Below are positions 49,245-58,208 of a stretch of 64,000 nt of DNA, piece after piece (position 1 is the stretch's first letter; every line of letters starts with the position of its first letter). The notes beneath the pieces are model-generated. The model was not told where the DNA came from, did not search any database, and saw only the letters and a list, made by a program, of their open reading frames with translations. The stretch covers positions 3,782,001 through 3,846,000 of the forward strand of contig NZ_CP047420.1 in assembly GCF_009866655.1 (NCBI RefSeq). The letters are read 5' to 3'. Origin of the DNA: Rathayibacter sp. VKM Ac-2804. Its GTDB lineage: Bacteria > Actinomycetota > Actinomycetes > Actinomycetales > Microbacteriaceae. A program made the position numbers and the translations under genes.

Positions 49245-49760
49245 ATGCTCATGTCCCGCCTGCTCTCCGGAGCCGCCGTCGTCACCTCCGGCGTCACCGC
49301 CGCCGTCTACACCTACTTCTCGGCCTCGGCCATGCCCGCCCTCGCCGCCGCCCCGCCCGCCGAGGGCCTCACGCGGATGCAGGAGTTCAACCGCGACGCC
49401 GAGCAGGCGCCGTTCCTGCTCTGCTTCTTCGGCGCGGCGGCGCTGAGCGTCGCGACGCTGGTGCGCCAGGCGCGAGCGCCCCGCGGTGAGCGCTCCGTCG
49501 TCGCCGTCGTCGGCAGCTGCCTCTACCTCGCCGGCTTCGTGCTCACGATCGTCTACCACGTGCCCCGCAACACCGCGATCGCGCAGCTCGACGCCTCCTC
49601 CGCCGCGTCGGCCGCGCCGTGGGCGGCCCTCGCCGCCGAGTGGACCGCCGGCAACACCGTGCGGGCCGTGCTCTCCGGCGCGGCGACCGTCTGCTTCGCC
49701 GCCGCGCTGCTGGCCCGTCGGGGAGTGCGCCGCGCGCGCCGGGTCCCGACGACCCGGTAG
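49245..49760 (+). CDS. DUF1772 (anthrone oxygenase-like) membrane protein
   Basis: 171 residues with four hydrophobic segments (about 5-25, 55-75, 85-105 and 140-160) and the family pattern TRMQEFNRDAEQAPFLLCFFGAAA and YHVPRNTAIAQLDA. Some members, such as fungal HypC, oxidise anthrones without a cofactor, but many bacterial ones are uncharacterised. ATG 49245 has AAGGA six bases before it. Its TAG stop overlaps the GTG of the SARP-type regulator gene. A second DUF1772 gene begins at 63649. Confidence 0.75.
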   Translation: MLMSRLLSGAAVVTSGVTAAVYTYFSASAMPALAAAPPAEGLTRMQEFNRDAEQAPFLLCFFGAAALSVATLVRQARAPRGERSVVAVVGSCLYLAGFVLTIVYHVPRNTAIAQLDASSAASAAPWAALAAEWTAGNTVRAVLSGAATVCFAAALLARRGVRRARRVPTTR

Positions 49761-52700
49761 TGGCCGCCGAGACGGCGCCCGAGGGAGACGACGCCGCTTG
49801 CGCGCAGGTCCGCCTCCTCGGCGAGGTGGGCGCGATCGGGCTCGACGGCGTGCCGCGCCGGCTGAACAGCCCGCAGGCGCGCATCGCCGCGGCGCGCCTC
49901 GTGCTCGAGCGCCGCCGCTCCGGCACCAGCCGCCGCGAGCTCGCCGAGACCCTCTGGCCGGAGGAGCTGCCGGACACCTGGGCGTCCGCGCTGCGCAGCG
50001 TCGTCACCCGGGTGCGCCGCCTGGTCGAGGACCTCGGCCCCGGGGTCGTGCTGGAGTCGATCGGCGGGCGCTATCTGCTGCGGCTGCCCTCGACCGTCCG
50101 CATCGATCTCGAGGAGGCGGTCGAGAGCGCCGCCCGCGCCGGCGACGCCCTCGCCGACGGCCGGGCGGAGGAGGCGCGCGCGCTCGCGCGCTCCGCGGTC
50201 GCCGTGCTCGAGGGCGGCTTCCTGCCCGACCACGACTCGGAGTGGGCCGACGGCATCCGCCGCTACCTCGGCGACACCGTGGTGGAGGCGTACGAGGTGC
50301 TCGCCCGCGCCGCGCTGGCCGCCGCCGATCCGCCGACCGCGCTCGCCGCCGCGCGGGCCCTGGTCGAGCGCGCTCCCCTGCGCGAGAGCGGCTACCGTGC
50401 GCTGATGCAGGCGCAGGTCGACTCCGGGAACCGCGGCGAGGCGCTGCTCAGCTACGCGCGGCTGCGCACGATGCTCGGCGACGAGCTCGGGATCGACCCG
50501 TCGCCCGAGAGCGAGGAGCTCTACTACGGCCTGCTCTCGGCGGACGACGCCGCGGAGCCGGAGCAGCCGCGGGCCGCCGCCGAGTCCGCCACGGCACCAC
50601 CGCCCGCCGAGCGGCCCTCCTCGCCGCGCCCGGAGCAGAGCAGCACCCGGCCGCCGGAGCGCAGCACGCGATGGGCGAACTCGTCCACCGTGCTGGTCTT
50701 CCCGAGGCCCAGCTCGCCCGTGACGATCGCCAGCACGGGCCGGCCGGGCGCCGCCTGCTGCGCTCCGGCGGCCGGGTGCTGCTCTGCTCCGGGCGCGGCG
50801 AGGAGGGCCGCTCGGCCGTGGGCCGGGCGCTGGCCGACCGGCTGGCGAGCCTGCCGCCCGCGGTCGCGGCCGCGGTCGAGCCGGCGATGGCCGCGCGGGA
50901 GGCGGGGCCGCTGATCCGCGCGCTGCACGCCTGCGCCCAGGGCGGGCCGCTCCTCCTGGTGGTCGACGACCTCGACCAGGCGGACACGGCGACGCTCGAC
51001 GTGGTCCGCTCGCTGCTGCTCCCGCACGCCGGCGCGGAGCCGGCACCGGCCGTCTGCGTCGTCGCGACGGCCGACTCCTCGCGCCTGGACACCGGCACCC
51101 TGCGGCTGCTCCACGACCTCGACCGCGCCGGGACCGCCCGCCGGATCGACCTGCCGCGCTTCGACGCCGTCGACGCCCACGACTTCGTGTCGACGCTGCC
51201 CGCGGCGACGCAGGAGGACGCCGAGCAGCTCGGCCGGCTGCTCACCGCCTCCGGGGGCAACCCCTACGTGCTGGCCCGCCTGGTCGAGGCGGACCCCTCG
51301 CGACCCGACCTCGTCTCGACCCTGGTCGGCGGCCTCCGCGACTACACGCGGATCCGGATGCTCGGACTGCGGGCGGACGCGACCCGGTTCCTCCGCGCGG
51401 CGGCCGTCTCCGGGCCGGTCTTCGACGCCGAGATCGTCGGACGCGCGGTCGGCCTCGACGGCGACGCCGCCGCCGCGGCGCTCGAGGAGCTGGTGCGGCA
51501 CGAGCTGATCAGCCCGGACGAGCCGCCCGTCTCCGCCGCCGTCTCCACCGCCGTCGTCTCCACCGCCGCGGTCTCCGCCGCCGCCCCCGACCCGCGCCGA
51601 CCCGAGCAGTACCGGCCCGAGGAGTACCGCTTCGTGCACGGCGCCGTCTGCGACGCGCTCTACGCCGACCTCGCCAAGACCGAGCGGGTCCGGATCCACC
51701 GCCGCCTCGCCGACGAGCTGCGCGAGCAGGAGGAGCTCGGCGAAGCGACCGCCGGACAGCGCCTGATCGCCCTGTCGGCCGCGGCGCCGCGCTTCGACAG
51801 CGCCTCGATCGAGGCGCTGTGGCGGGCCGCCGACCGCGCGAGCGAGGCCGGCGACGTCGGCGACGCGGTGCGGCTGCGCACCGACGCGCTCGGCCTGGTG
51901 CCCTGCGGGGACGCCGAGCTGCGGACCCGGTCCCTCGCCGCCCTCGGTGCCGAGGAGCTGCGCGCCGGCGCCCCCGGCGGTCGCGGCCACCTGCTCGAGG
52001 CCGCGCTGGTCGGCCTCCGGCGCGGCGCGGTCGGCGTCGCCCTCTCGGCGGCGACCGGGCTCATCGAGCACCTCGCCGCCGATCCCGACGGGCGGGAGGA
52101 CGCGCGGTCGACCGGCGAGCAGCTGCTGGAGCAGCTCGCAAGCCTCGACCAGCGGGTCCTCGACGGGGAGGACGCCGCCAGAGCGCTCGGGCACTTCCTC
52201 GCTCGGCACCTCCGCGGCGGAGGCGCCGCCGGCGATCCGGCCCTCCTCGCCCGCGCAGTCCGCACCCACCGCGCCGCACTCGACGAGTGCCGTCATCCGC
52301 TCGAGGGCGAGGCGCGCGTCGAGCTCGCGCGCGGTCTCGGCGCCCTGGCCGCGCGCGCCGGCGACCGCGAGGCGGCCCTCCTCGCCGCCCACCACGGTCT
52401 CGGCCGCGGCGATCCGGCGCTGCCCGGAGGAGACGGTGGAGTTCGACGCGGCGTGGACGAGCGCGCTGGACGCGCAGGCCGACCCCGGCCGGTTCGCCCA
52501 CCTGCACGCCGAGCGCGCGCTGGTGCGCTCGACCGGCGGCCGCACGGCCCTCGCCGCCGCGGTGCCGCAGCCCGCGAGCGGGAGCGAGCAGGGGCCGCTC
52601 GGCGGCGACCTCACCGGCCGGCAGCGGCTCATCGCCCGCTGGCTCGGCTTCCACGACCCCGGCTCGTGGTCGGCCGCGGTCCCCGGCGCGCGCGGCGACA

Positions 52701-53233
52701 CCGCCGCCGTGCCGCCGGCCGACGCGGCGCTCGCGGATCTGCTCGCCGGACGGCGCTCCGCCGCGCGCTCCCGGCTGCGGATGCTCCTCACCCTCGATGT
52801 GCCGCTCGCCCAGGACGACGCGACGCTGCACGACGCAGCGGCCCTCGCGATCGTCGCCGCCGCCTCCGGCGACCAGGACCTCATCGGCTCGGTGCGCCAG
52901 CGGCTGCAGCCCTTCGCCCTGGTGACGGCCGGGCACGGCTACCGCAGCGACGCCGGGCCGATGGCGTTCCACCTCGCCCGGCTCGCGTCGGCGGCGGGAG
53001 ACCTCGACGACGCGGAGCGCCTCCTGCTCTCCGGTCTCACCGCGGTGGCCCGCTCGCGCTCGCGGGTCTGGGTCGCCGCGCACCAGCTCGGCATCGCCGC
53101 GGTGCTGGACGCGCGCGGGACGGCCGGCGATCTGGTCGCGGCGGCGGCGTTCCGGCAGGAGGCGCGGCGGGTCGTCGACGTCTCGGCCGTGCGGCTGGAC
53201 CGCTTCGAGACCACGGGGGCGGTGCAGCGCTGA
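49760..53233 (+). pseudogene. Disrupted SARP/AfsR-type regulator (BTAD + ATPase + C-terminal repeats)
   Basis: Three frames together encode one large regulator. Bases 49760-50600 give a winged-helix DNA-binding domain (VRLLGEVGAIGLDG to ESIGGRYLLRL) and BTAD domain (FLPDHDSEWADGIRRYL to GELGIDPSPE-type end). Bases 50756-52425, in another frame, give an ATPase (RSGGRVLLCSGRGEEGRS, LLLVVDDLDQAD as Walker B). Bases 52425-53233, back in the first frame, give the helical C-terminus (EETVEFDAAWTSALDAQ). The Walker A segment (ELGLGKTS) is present only on the minus strand, inside a 61-bp inverted repeat, and an extra base near 52425 shifts the frame. The gene appears non-functional as read. The BTAD part alone (to 50914) could still be made. 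Confidence 0.75.
50606..50816. repeat. Perfect 61-bp inverted repeat with an inverted 89-bp centre
   Basis: 50606-50666 and 50756-50816 are exact reverse complements. The 89 bases between (50667-50755) read, on the minus strand, PVLAIVTGELGLGKTS and then DEFAHR, continuing into both arms in the ATPase frame. The right arm is the authentic coding strand, and the left arm is a reversed copy of it. The centre is therefore inverted relative to the ATPase gene. Recombination between the arms would flip it back and restore the Walker A motif to the ATPase frame, but not fuse it to the BTAD frame. Confidence 0.9.
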
Positions 53234-53387
53234 GGGCACCGACTCTCCAGGCCACCCCCGGCACGCCGAACCACGCGACTCCCACGAGCCCGAGCCCGTT
53301 CCACGAGCCGGAACCCGACCCGCCCGACCTCCGGCACGCCGATCGCCGCGCCGCCGCGCCGCCCCACGTCAGCAGACCGCCCCGCGC

Positions 53388-54554
53388 TCAGCGGGCCAGG
53401 ACGACCCGCTCCACCTCGTCCTCGCCGAGCCGCCCGCGCAGCCGCGCGACGAACGCGGGCTCCTCGCCGACGGCGCCGACCACGAGCCGGACGTCCGGCA
53501 GCCGGCGGTCGCCGAGCATCCGCTCGAGCAGCACGCGGCTGAGCGGATCGAGCCGGTCCCCCGCGGTGATCACGAGGGTGACCGGACCGGCGGCCGCGAT
53601 CGAGCGCAGCAGCCGGTCGAGCAGGTCGAGCGTCTCGCGGCCGGCCGGACCCGCCCGGTGCGCCTGCCCGCCCTCGGCCCGCCGCGCCAGCCCCGAGCGG
53701 TGCGCGATCTCGGGCAGCGACCGCGAGACCGCCGCCCACTCGTGCGCGGACTCGCCGGTCGCGAGCGCGGAGCCGCGGTCCTCGGCGTAGGCCGCGATCA
53801 GCTCGACCACGGCCGACAGCAGGCGTCCGCACTCGGCGCGCCCACCGGAGCGCAGCACGTGCGCGCCGGCGGAGTGGGCGCCGAGGGCCGCGTGCGCGAC
53901 GGCGGTCTCGAGTGCGCCCGCGTCCTCCGCGACGAGCGACGTGATCCGCGAGGCGGGACGGATCCCGTCGATCCCGCGCGCCCGCACGGGAGCGCCGTGC
54001 AGGCGCCGGCGGGCCCAGTCGAGCCGCGCGCAGGAGGTCAGCCGGCGGGCGACCTCGGTCGGCCGGATCTCGTAGACGATGGCCGCGCCCTCGGACTCGG
54101 CCGACCCCTCGCGCCGCTCCCGGCGCCCGCTGTCGACGAGGTCGAGCCCGGCGCCGAGCAGCGGGCCGGCCAGCAGCGCGACCTCCGCGGTCGCCAGGCA
54201 CTGGCCGGGCTCGGCGGAGGCCAGCAGCGCCGACACCCGGCCGGCGAGCGGCACCCCGCCCGTGCCGGGGCCCGCGGAGCCGGAGGCGATCGCGACGCTC
54301 CCGCCCCCGGCCGACCGGTCGTCGGAGCAGACCGCGCCGACCGCCGTCAGCGCGTCGAACACGCTCGGGAACGCGGCGGTGAGCACGCTCGCCCCGTCGC
54401 GCTCTCCGCGCCCGGGCGCGGTGCAGCCGCACCGCTCCCAGCGGCTCAGCTGCCGATCGGCCTCCTCGCGCGAGGGGCAGCGCATCGCCACCAGCACCAC
54501 CGCCGCCGACTGCTCGACGACCCCGAACACCGTCTCGACCGCCCCGTCGATCAC
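53388..54554 (-). CDS. Protein with degenerate nucleotide-cyclase-like and ATPase-like regions
   Basis: 388 residues. Residues 60-170 follow the outline of a class III cyclase homology domain (VFDALTAVGAV, AGRVSALLASAEPGQCLATAEVALLAG, VDSG, AIVYEIRP) without the metal-binding aspartates or other catalytic residues. Residues 205-385 resemble the ATPase half of LAL-type regulators, but the expected Walker A (GxGKT) reads SGGRAECGR. No DNA-binding domain is seen. It could be a decayed sensor-regulator or a non-enzymatic ligand sensor. The start is GTG 54554. It converges on the broken SARP gene; the intervening 53234-53387 holds a degenerate palindromic repeat. Confidence 0.55.
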   Translation of the reverse strand: MIDGAVETVFGVVEQSAAVVLVAMRCPSREEADRQLSRWERCGCTAPGRGERDGASVLTAAFPSVFDALTAVGAVCSDDRSAGGGSVAIASGSAGPGTGGVPLAGRVSALLASAEPGQCLATAEVALLAGPLLGAGLDLVDSGRRERREGSAESEGAAIVYEIRPTEVARRLTSCARLDWARRRLHGAPVRARGIDGIRPASRITSLVAEDAGALETAVAHAALGAHSAGAHVLRSGGRAECGRLLSAVVELIAAYAEDRGSALATGESAHEWAAVSRSLPEIAHRSGLARRAEGGQAHRAGPAGRETLDLLDRLLRSIAAAGPVTLVITAGDRLDPLSRVLLERMLGDRRLPDVRLVVGAVGEEPAFVARLRGRLGEDEVERVVLAR

Positions 54555-54563
54555 CCCCCCGGC

Positions 54564-54586
54564 CCCCCGTCAGACCGTGACGGGGG
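54564..54586 (-). terminator. Hairpin at the stop codon of the NAD(P)H-binding gene
   Basis: CCCCCGTCA (54564-54572) pairs perfectly with TGACGGGGG (54578-54586) around GACCG. It spans the TGA of the gene at 54570. G-rich rather than T-rich sequence follows on the minus strand, so termination strength is uncertain. Confidence 0.4.
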
Positions 54587-55382
54587 CGGGCGCCCAGACG
54601 CCGGTCGCCGCGACCTCGCGCGCGTAGTCGGTGAAGTCGCGCGGCTCGCGGCCGAGCGCCCGGCGGACGCCGTCGGTGACGCTCGCGTTGCGGCCGTCGA
54701 GGATGATCGTGAAGAGCTCGACGAAGTCCTGCGGCAGGCCCTCGCGCTCGAGCATCGCGCCGTACTCCTCCGGGGTCACCGGGGCGTAGACGATCTCGCG
54801 GCCGGTCGCGCGGCTGAGCTCCGCCGCCACCTCGGCGAAGCTGAGCAGACGCGGGCCGGACAGCTCGTAGACGGCGCCGTCGTGGCCGTCCTCGGTGAGC
54901 GCCGCGACCACCACGTCGGCGATGTCCTCGGCGTCGACGAACGGCTCGACCGCGTCGCCGGCCGGGATGGCGATGACGCCCTCGCGGACGGGCTCGAGGA
55001 AGAAGCTCTCGTCGAAGTTCTGGTCGAACCAGTTGCAGCGCACGATCGTCCAGCGCGCGCCGGCCTCCTGCAGGGCCTGCTCGCTGGCGAGCGCTCCCTC
55101 CTCGCCGCGGCCGGAGAGCAGCACCAGCCGCTCCACCCCGGCGGCCACGGCCAGCCGGGAGAAGTCGCCGATGAGCTCCGAGACGCCGGGGAAGGCGAGG
55201 TCGGGGTAGTAGGTGACGTAGACGGCCTTCTGGCCCTCGACCGCGGCGGCCCAGGTCGAGCGGTCGTTCCAGTCGAACGGCGGGGTGCCGGAGCGCGAGC
55301 CGACCCGCACCTCCACGCCCTTCGCCGTGAGCCGGTCGACCACGCGTCGACCCGTCTTGCCCGTTCCACCGATGATCAGCAT
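54570..55382 (-). CDS. NAD(P)H-binding protein, NmrA/quinone-oxidoreductase-like atypical SDR
   Basis: 270 residues starting MLIIGGTGKTGRRV, the NAD(P)-binding glycine motif of atypical SDRs. LVLLSGRGEEGAL, TIVRCNWFDQNFDESFF and VEPFVDAEDIADVVVAAL are typical of NmrA and QOR2-like proteins. The active-site Tyr-Lys pair of classical SDRs is absent. Members are redox sensors or reductases. ATG 55382 is preceded by AAGGAGA, and an upstream extension of the frame is unlikely. It sits within the natural-product region without operon neighbours, so a tailoring role is only possible. Confidence 0.82.
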   Translation of the reverse strand: MLIIGGTGKTGRRVVDRLTAKGVEVRVGSRSGTPPFDWNDRSTWAAAVEGQKAVYVTYYPDLAFPGVSELIGDFSRLAVAAGVERLVLLSGRGEEGALASEQALQEAGARWTIVRCNWFDQNFDESFFLEPVREGVIAIPAGDAVEPFVDAEDIADVVVAALTEDGHDGAVYELSGPRLLSFAEVAAELSRATGREIVYAPVTPEEYGAMLEREGLPQDFVELFTIILDGRNASVTDGVRRALGREPRDFTDYAREVAATGVWAPAPVTV

Positions 55383-55520
55383 GGGAATCTCCTTCGTCGA
55401 AGCGGTGCCGCGGGAGCGGCGGGGCGGCTGCGCCGGGTCGGGACCGACCGGCTCCTTCCGTCCTGCGTCCATGCAACCGGTCCCGCCGCGACGACGGAAT
55501 GCGCGCGCGACTCAGCCCCA

Positions 55521-55652
55521 TACGCGGCCGTCTCCGACTGCGCGCCTCCCGCCGCGGGCACGCCGACGACCCCGCTCGCCCCTCGGTGCAGGGGGGGGCG
55601 GGCGGGGTCGTGGCTGCGCGCGGTGGATCAGCCGATCGGCACGGGCGCCGGG
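55521..55652. repeat. Direct repeat copy A: duplicated 3' end of the hydrolase gene with terminator
   Basis: It matches 56701-56825 at roughly 85-90%. On the minus strand it encodes the same last eight residues as the intact hydrolase gene (RPAPVPIG and stop, TGA at 55626-55628), followed by the same C/G-rich terminator hairpin. The 200 bases to the next gene on the right show nothing recognisable, nor do 55383-55520 to its left. Confidence 0.75.
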
Positions 55653-55850
55653 CGGTGAGCCGCGGCGGAGGCAGGGGCAGGGGCTGAGGACTTCGCGACG
55701 TCAGCCGGGTGCGGGATCGCGCAGAAGTCGAGGTGTCGGGATCCTGTTCACTGCCGTCGAGCGGACGCTCGGCTGTTCTGCGGATTGTCGTTTCGCGCCG
55801 CCGAGAGCGTCCTGAAGTCTCGGCGGGAGTGGCGTGCCAGGCTGGGTGCG

Positions 55851-56423
55851 ATGACCGAGAACACCGATCCGGCCGTGGTCGAAGTGGCCGACCCCCCAGG
55901 CCGAGCCGGACGAGCCGGCTCGGCCTGGGTCCCTTCGGAGAATGGCGCCGTTCGCCCTCACCGCCGCGGTCGCCGCCGGCGCAGGGAGCTTCGTCGGGCG
56001 CCTACTCCCACCGTTCGTCATCGATGACGGATTCTGGAAGGAGTTCGTCACATCGGCCGGGTTCGGTGGCGTGGCGGCTCTCCTAGCGGCCGTGATCGCC
56101 TTCTGCGCCGCGGCGTACACGAGCCATCGTTCAGCGCAGAACGCAGCTGCCGACCGCGTCCACCGCGACGTCGCGCCGAGGACGACCGCCTCCAACGGGA
56201 AGTGGCCGATCAGCGGTCCCAGTGGTGGGCGCGGTTCTCCTGGGCGACGGAGCAAGCCCTCGAGGAGAAGTCCAGAGACGTCGGTGTGGCGACCATGATC
56301 GGTCTCGTCGGCCACCCGTGGGCGAGCGCTCAGGACGCCGACATCGCCATCGCCGTTGCCGACGCCCTGGACCAGATGGATACTGAAGCCACCGAGAGTT
56401 CGCACGAGGAAGGCAGAACATGA
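55851..56423 (+). pseudogene. Frameshifted small membrane protein gene
   Basis: Three segments in two frames make one plausible protein: MTENTDPAVVEVADPP (from ATG 55851), then after a six-C run at 55892-55897 a shift into EPARPGSLRRMAPFALTAAVAAGAGS and a second hydrophobic segment (AALLAAVIAFCAAAYTS), then after a one-base deletion near 56174 DRLQREVADQRSQWW and AQDADIAIAVADALDQMD to the stop. The result would have two membrane segments and a coiled-coil tail, about 190 residues. The function is unknown. The gene may be a true pseudogene, a slippage-switched gene or carry sequencing errors; the 118-residue piece from 55942 might still be made. Confidence 0.55.
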
Positions 56424-56638
56424 CCTCCACCACTGAGCAATCCCGTGCCCTCGTTCGTGAGCTCCGAGAGAAGGCGATCGCCGTCAAAGCCGCGCGCGGC
56501 GGCACCGAACTGCCGGTCGTGCGTTCCCGCTCCGGTCAGTACCTCATCATCGGCCCCCGCGGTGGCGACTCTCGCGGTGTCGACGGTGCGAGCACGCGCG
56601 ACGGAGCCGCCTCCCCCTCGAGCAGCGAGGTCCCCTGA
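56420..56638 (+). CDS. Small hypothetical protein in the duplicated-end insertion
   Basis: 72 residues: a helical Lys/Arg-Ala segment (ALVRELREKAIAVKAARGG), a short beta segment (LPVVRSRSGQYLIIGPRGG) and a polar tail. No family recognised. Its ATG overlaps the stop of the frameshifted membrane-protein gene (ATGA), so the two formed a mini-operon. Both lie between direct repeats and are flanked by terminator hairpins, suggesting they arrived together. Confidence 0.5.
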   Translation: MTSTTEQSRALVRELREKAIAVKAARGGTELPVVRSRSGQYLIIGPRGGDSRGVDGASTRDGAASPSSSEVP

Positions 56639-56700
56639 CCCTTCAACCGCAGGCAGTGGCGTTCGCAGCGAGGGTGAGTGGTGTCGCGGACGCCGTCGGG

Positions 56701-56825
56701 CGCGGCCGTCTCCGGGTGCGCACCCCGCCGCGGGCACGCCGACGACCCCGCTCGCCCCTCGGTGCAGGGGTCGCTCGGGGTCGTGGCGGCGCGGTGGATC
56801 AGCCGATCGGTACCGGAGCCGGGCG
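56701..56825. repeat. Direct repeat copy B, containing a terminator hairpin
   Basis: This partner of 55521-55652 covers the stop codon of the SRPBCC-hydrolase gene. A strong stem, CGACCCCGCTCGCCCCT (56743-56759) with 56766-56783 around CGGTGC, lies 16 bases after that stop and probably terminates transcription. The equivalent hairpin is present in copy A with a longer G run. Confidence 0.7.
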
Positions 56826-58208
56826 CGTGGCGGCAGGAGCGGTGACTCGGTCGGCGGCACGGGCGCCCGCACGGACGGCGTCGCGGACCGCGAGCACCGC
56901 CTCGAGCACGGCGTGCGGCGCCTCCACGGGCAGCGCGTGCCCGCGGCCGGCCAGGAGCACCGGCCCCGGCAGCCCGGCCGCCCGGGCGGTGCGCCGCGCC
57001 TGGTCGGGGGTCGTGGTGCGGTCCTCGAGCCCCGAGAGCACGCCGATCGGCGTGCCCCGCGATGCGACGGCGGCGAGGCGCCGGCGCAGGTCGATCCCGC
57101 TGGACGCGTCGAAGTACACGCGCCGCACCTCGGGCCGGGTCGTGGCGAAGTCCTCCGCCACCGCGCGCCTCCCCTCGAACGGCCGGGCGGGCCCCATCGT
57201 CCGCGAGAGCACCAGCTCCGGGCCCGCCCCGGTGCGCAGCACGCGCCCGAGCAGCCCGCCGCCGACCAGCGCCCGCTCGGCGCCGGGAAGCCGGGGCGCC
57301 TCGACCGCGGTCGAGACCAGCACCAGTCCGGCGACCGACGCGGGCCGCAGCGCCGCGGCGGTGAGCGCCACCAGTCCGCCGCCGGAGTGCCCGGCCAGCA
57401 CGACCGGCTCCTCGCCCGCGAGCGCGTCGATCGCCGCGAGGACGTCGTCGGCGAGCACCGCCAGCAGCCCCGCGGCGTCCGGCAGCGGCAGCCGGGACGA
57501 GCCGCCGTGGCCGCGCAGCTCCGGGCAGAGCACGAGCGACCCGCGGCGCGCGAGGCCCGCGGCCGTCTCCGCCCAGGCACCGGGGGTGCTCGCCCAGCCG
57601 TGCAGCAGCACCACCGTGGCCGCGCTCGGCACGGCCGGCGCGTAGCGCAGCACCCGGAGCTCCCCGTCCCCGCCCAGCGGCACGCGCTCGACGATTCCGG
57701 AGACGCGCACCGGCGGCTCCTCGGCGAGGTGCGCCGCGAGCCGCTCGAAGGCCCGGGCGACGCCGGCCGAGTGCTCGGCCCCCACGTCGACCACGCGGGC
57801 GAGGGCGCGGACCCAGCCCACCGGCTCCGCCTCGAAGACGACGGCCAGGCGGGTGCCGCCGCCGTCCGCCAGCGGCGACAGCTCGAAGCGCCAGCCGCCG
57901 CGGAAGCAGCCGTCGACGAAGTCCATCGCGAGCAGCACCTCCGCCACGGCGACGCGCGTGACCGCGGTGAAGGCGAGCACCGGCCCGCCGCCGTCGCGGC
58001 CCTTCGGCCGCACCTCGACCCGGAGCGCCGCGCCGGGCGTGTCGACCCGGCCGGCGAGCGGCACGAAGGTGTTGTTCGGCAGCCACCAGCGGCTCCCGCC
58101 GCCCAGCTCGGCCAGGAGCGCGGCCCACACCGTCGCCGGCGGCGCGGCGAGGTCGACCTGGTCGCGGACCGCGACGGCCCTGCTGTCCCGGCGGGAGGGC
58201 CCGCTCAT
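56799..58208 (-). CDS. SRPBCC-alpha/beta hydrolase fusion protein
   Basis: 469 residues. Residues 5-160 form an SRPBCC/START-like ligand-binding fold (VDLAAPPATVWAALLAEL, WRFELSPLADGGGTRLAVVFEAEPVGWVRALARVVDVGAEHSAG), as in polyketide cyclases. Residues 175-455 form an alpha/beta hydrolase with LLHGWASTPGAW, nucleophile Ser in LAGHSGGGLVAL and a late His in GRGHALPVEAP. The two together suggest binding plus hydrolysis or cyclisation of a hydrophobic biosynthetic intermediate. The start overlaps the oxidase stop (ATGA). It is the last gene of the three-gene operon that starts with the monooxygenase. Confidence 0.8.
   Translation of the reverse strand: MSGPSRRDSRAVAVRDQVDLAAPPATVWAALLAELGGGSRWWLPNNTFVPLAGRVDTPGAALRVEVRPKGRDGGGPVLAFTAVTRVAVAEVLLAMDFVDGCFRGGWRFELSPLADGGGTRLAVVFEAEPVGWVRALARVVDVGAEHSAGVARAFERLAAHLAEEPPVRVSGIVERVPLGGDGELRVLRYAPAVPSAATVVLLHGWASTPGAWAETAAGLARRGSLVLCPELRGHGGSSRLPLPDAAGLLAVLADDVLAAIDALAGEEPVVLAGHSGGGLVALTAAALRPASVAGLVLVSTAVEAPRLPGAERALVGGGLLGRVLRTGAGPELVLSRTMGPARPFEGRRAVAEDFATTRPEVRRVYFDASSGIDLRRRLAAVASRGTPIGVLSGLEDRTTTPDQARRTARAAGLPGPVLLAGRGHALPVEAPHAVLEAVLAVRDAVRAGARAADRVTAPAATRPAPVPIG

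Noticed and set aside
51530..51590. Micro-repeat of GTCTCCACCGCCG type in the SARP gene
   Set aside because: It encodes a low-complexity Val-Ser-Thr-Ala linker in frame and needs no special explanation.
53658..55658. Long plus-strand open frame
   Set aside because: It is antisense to the cyclase/ATPase-like gene and the NAD(P)H-binding gene and has an Arg/Gly-rich composition without motifs.
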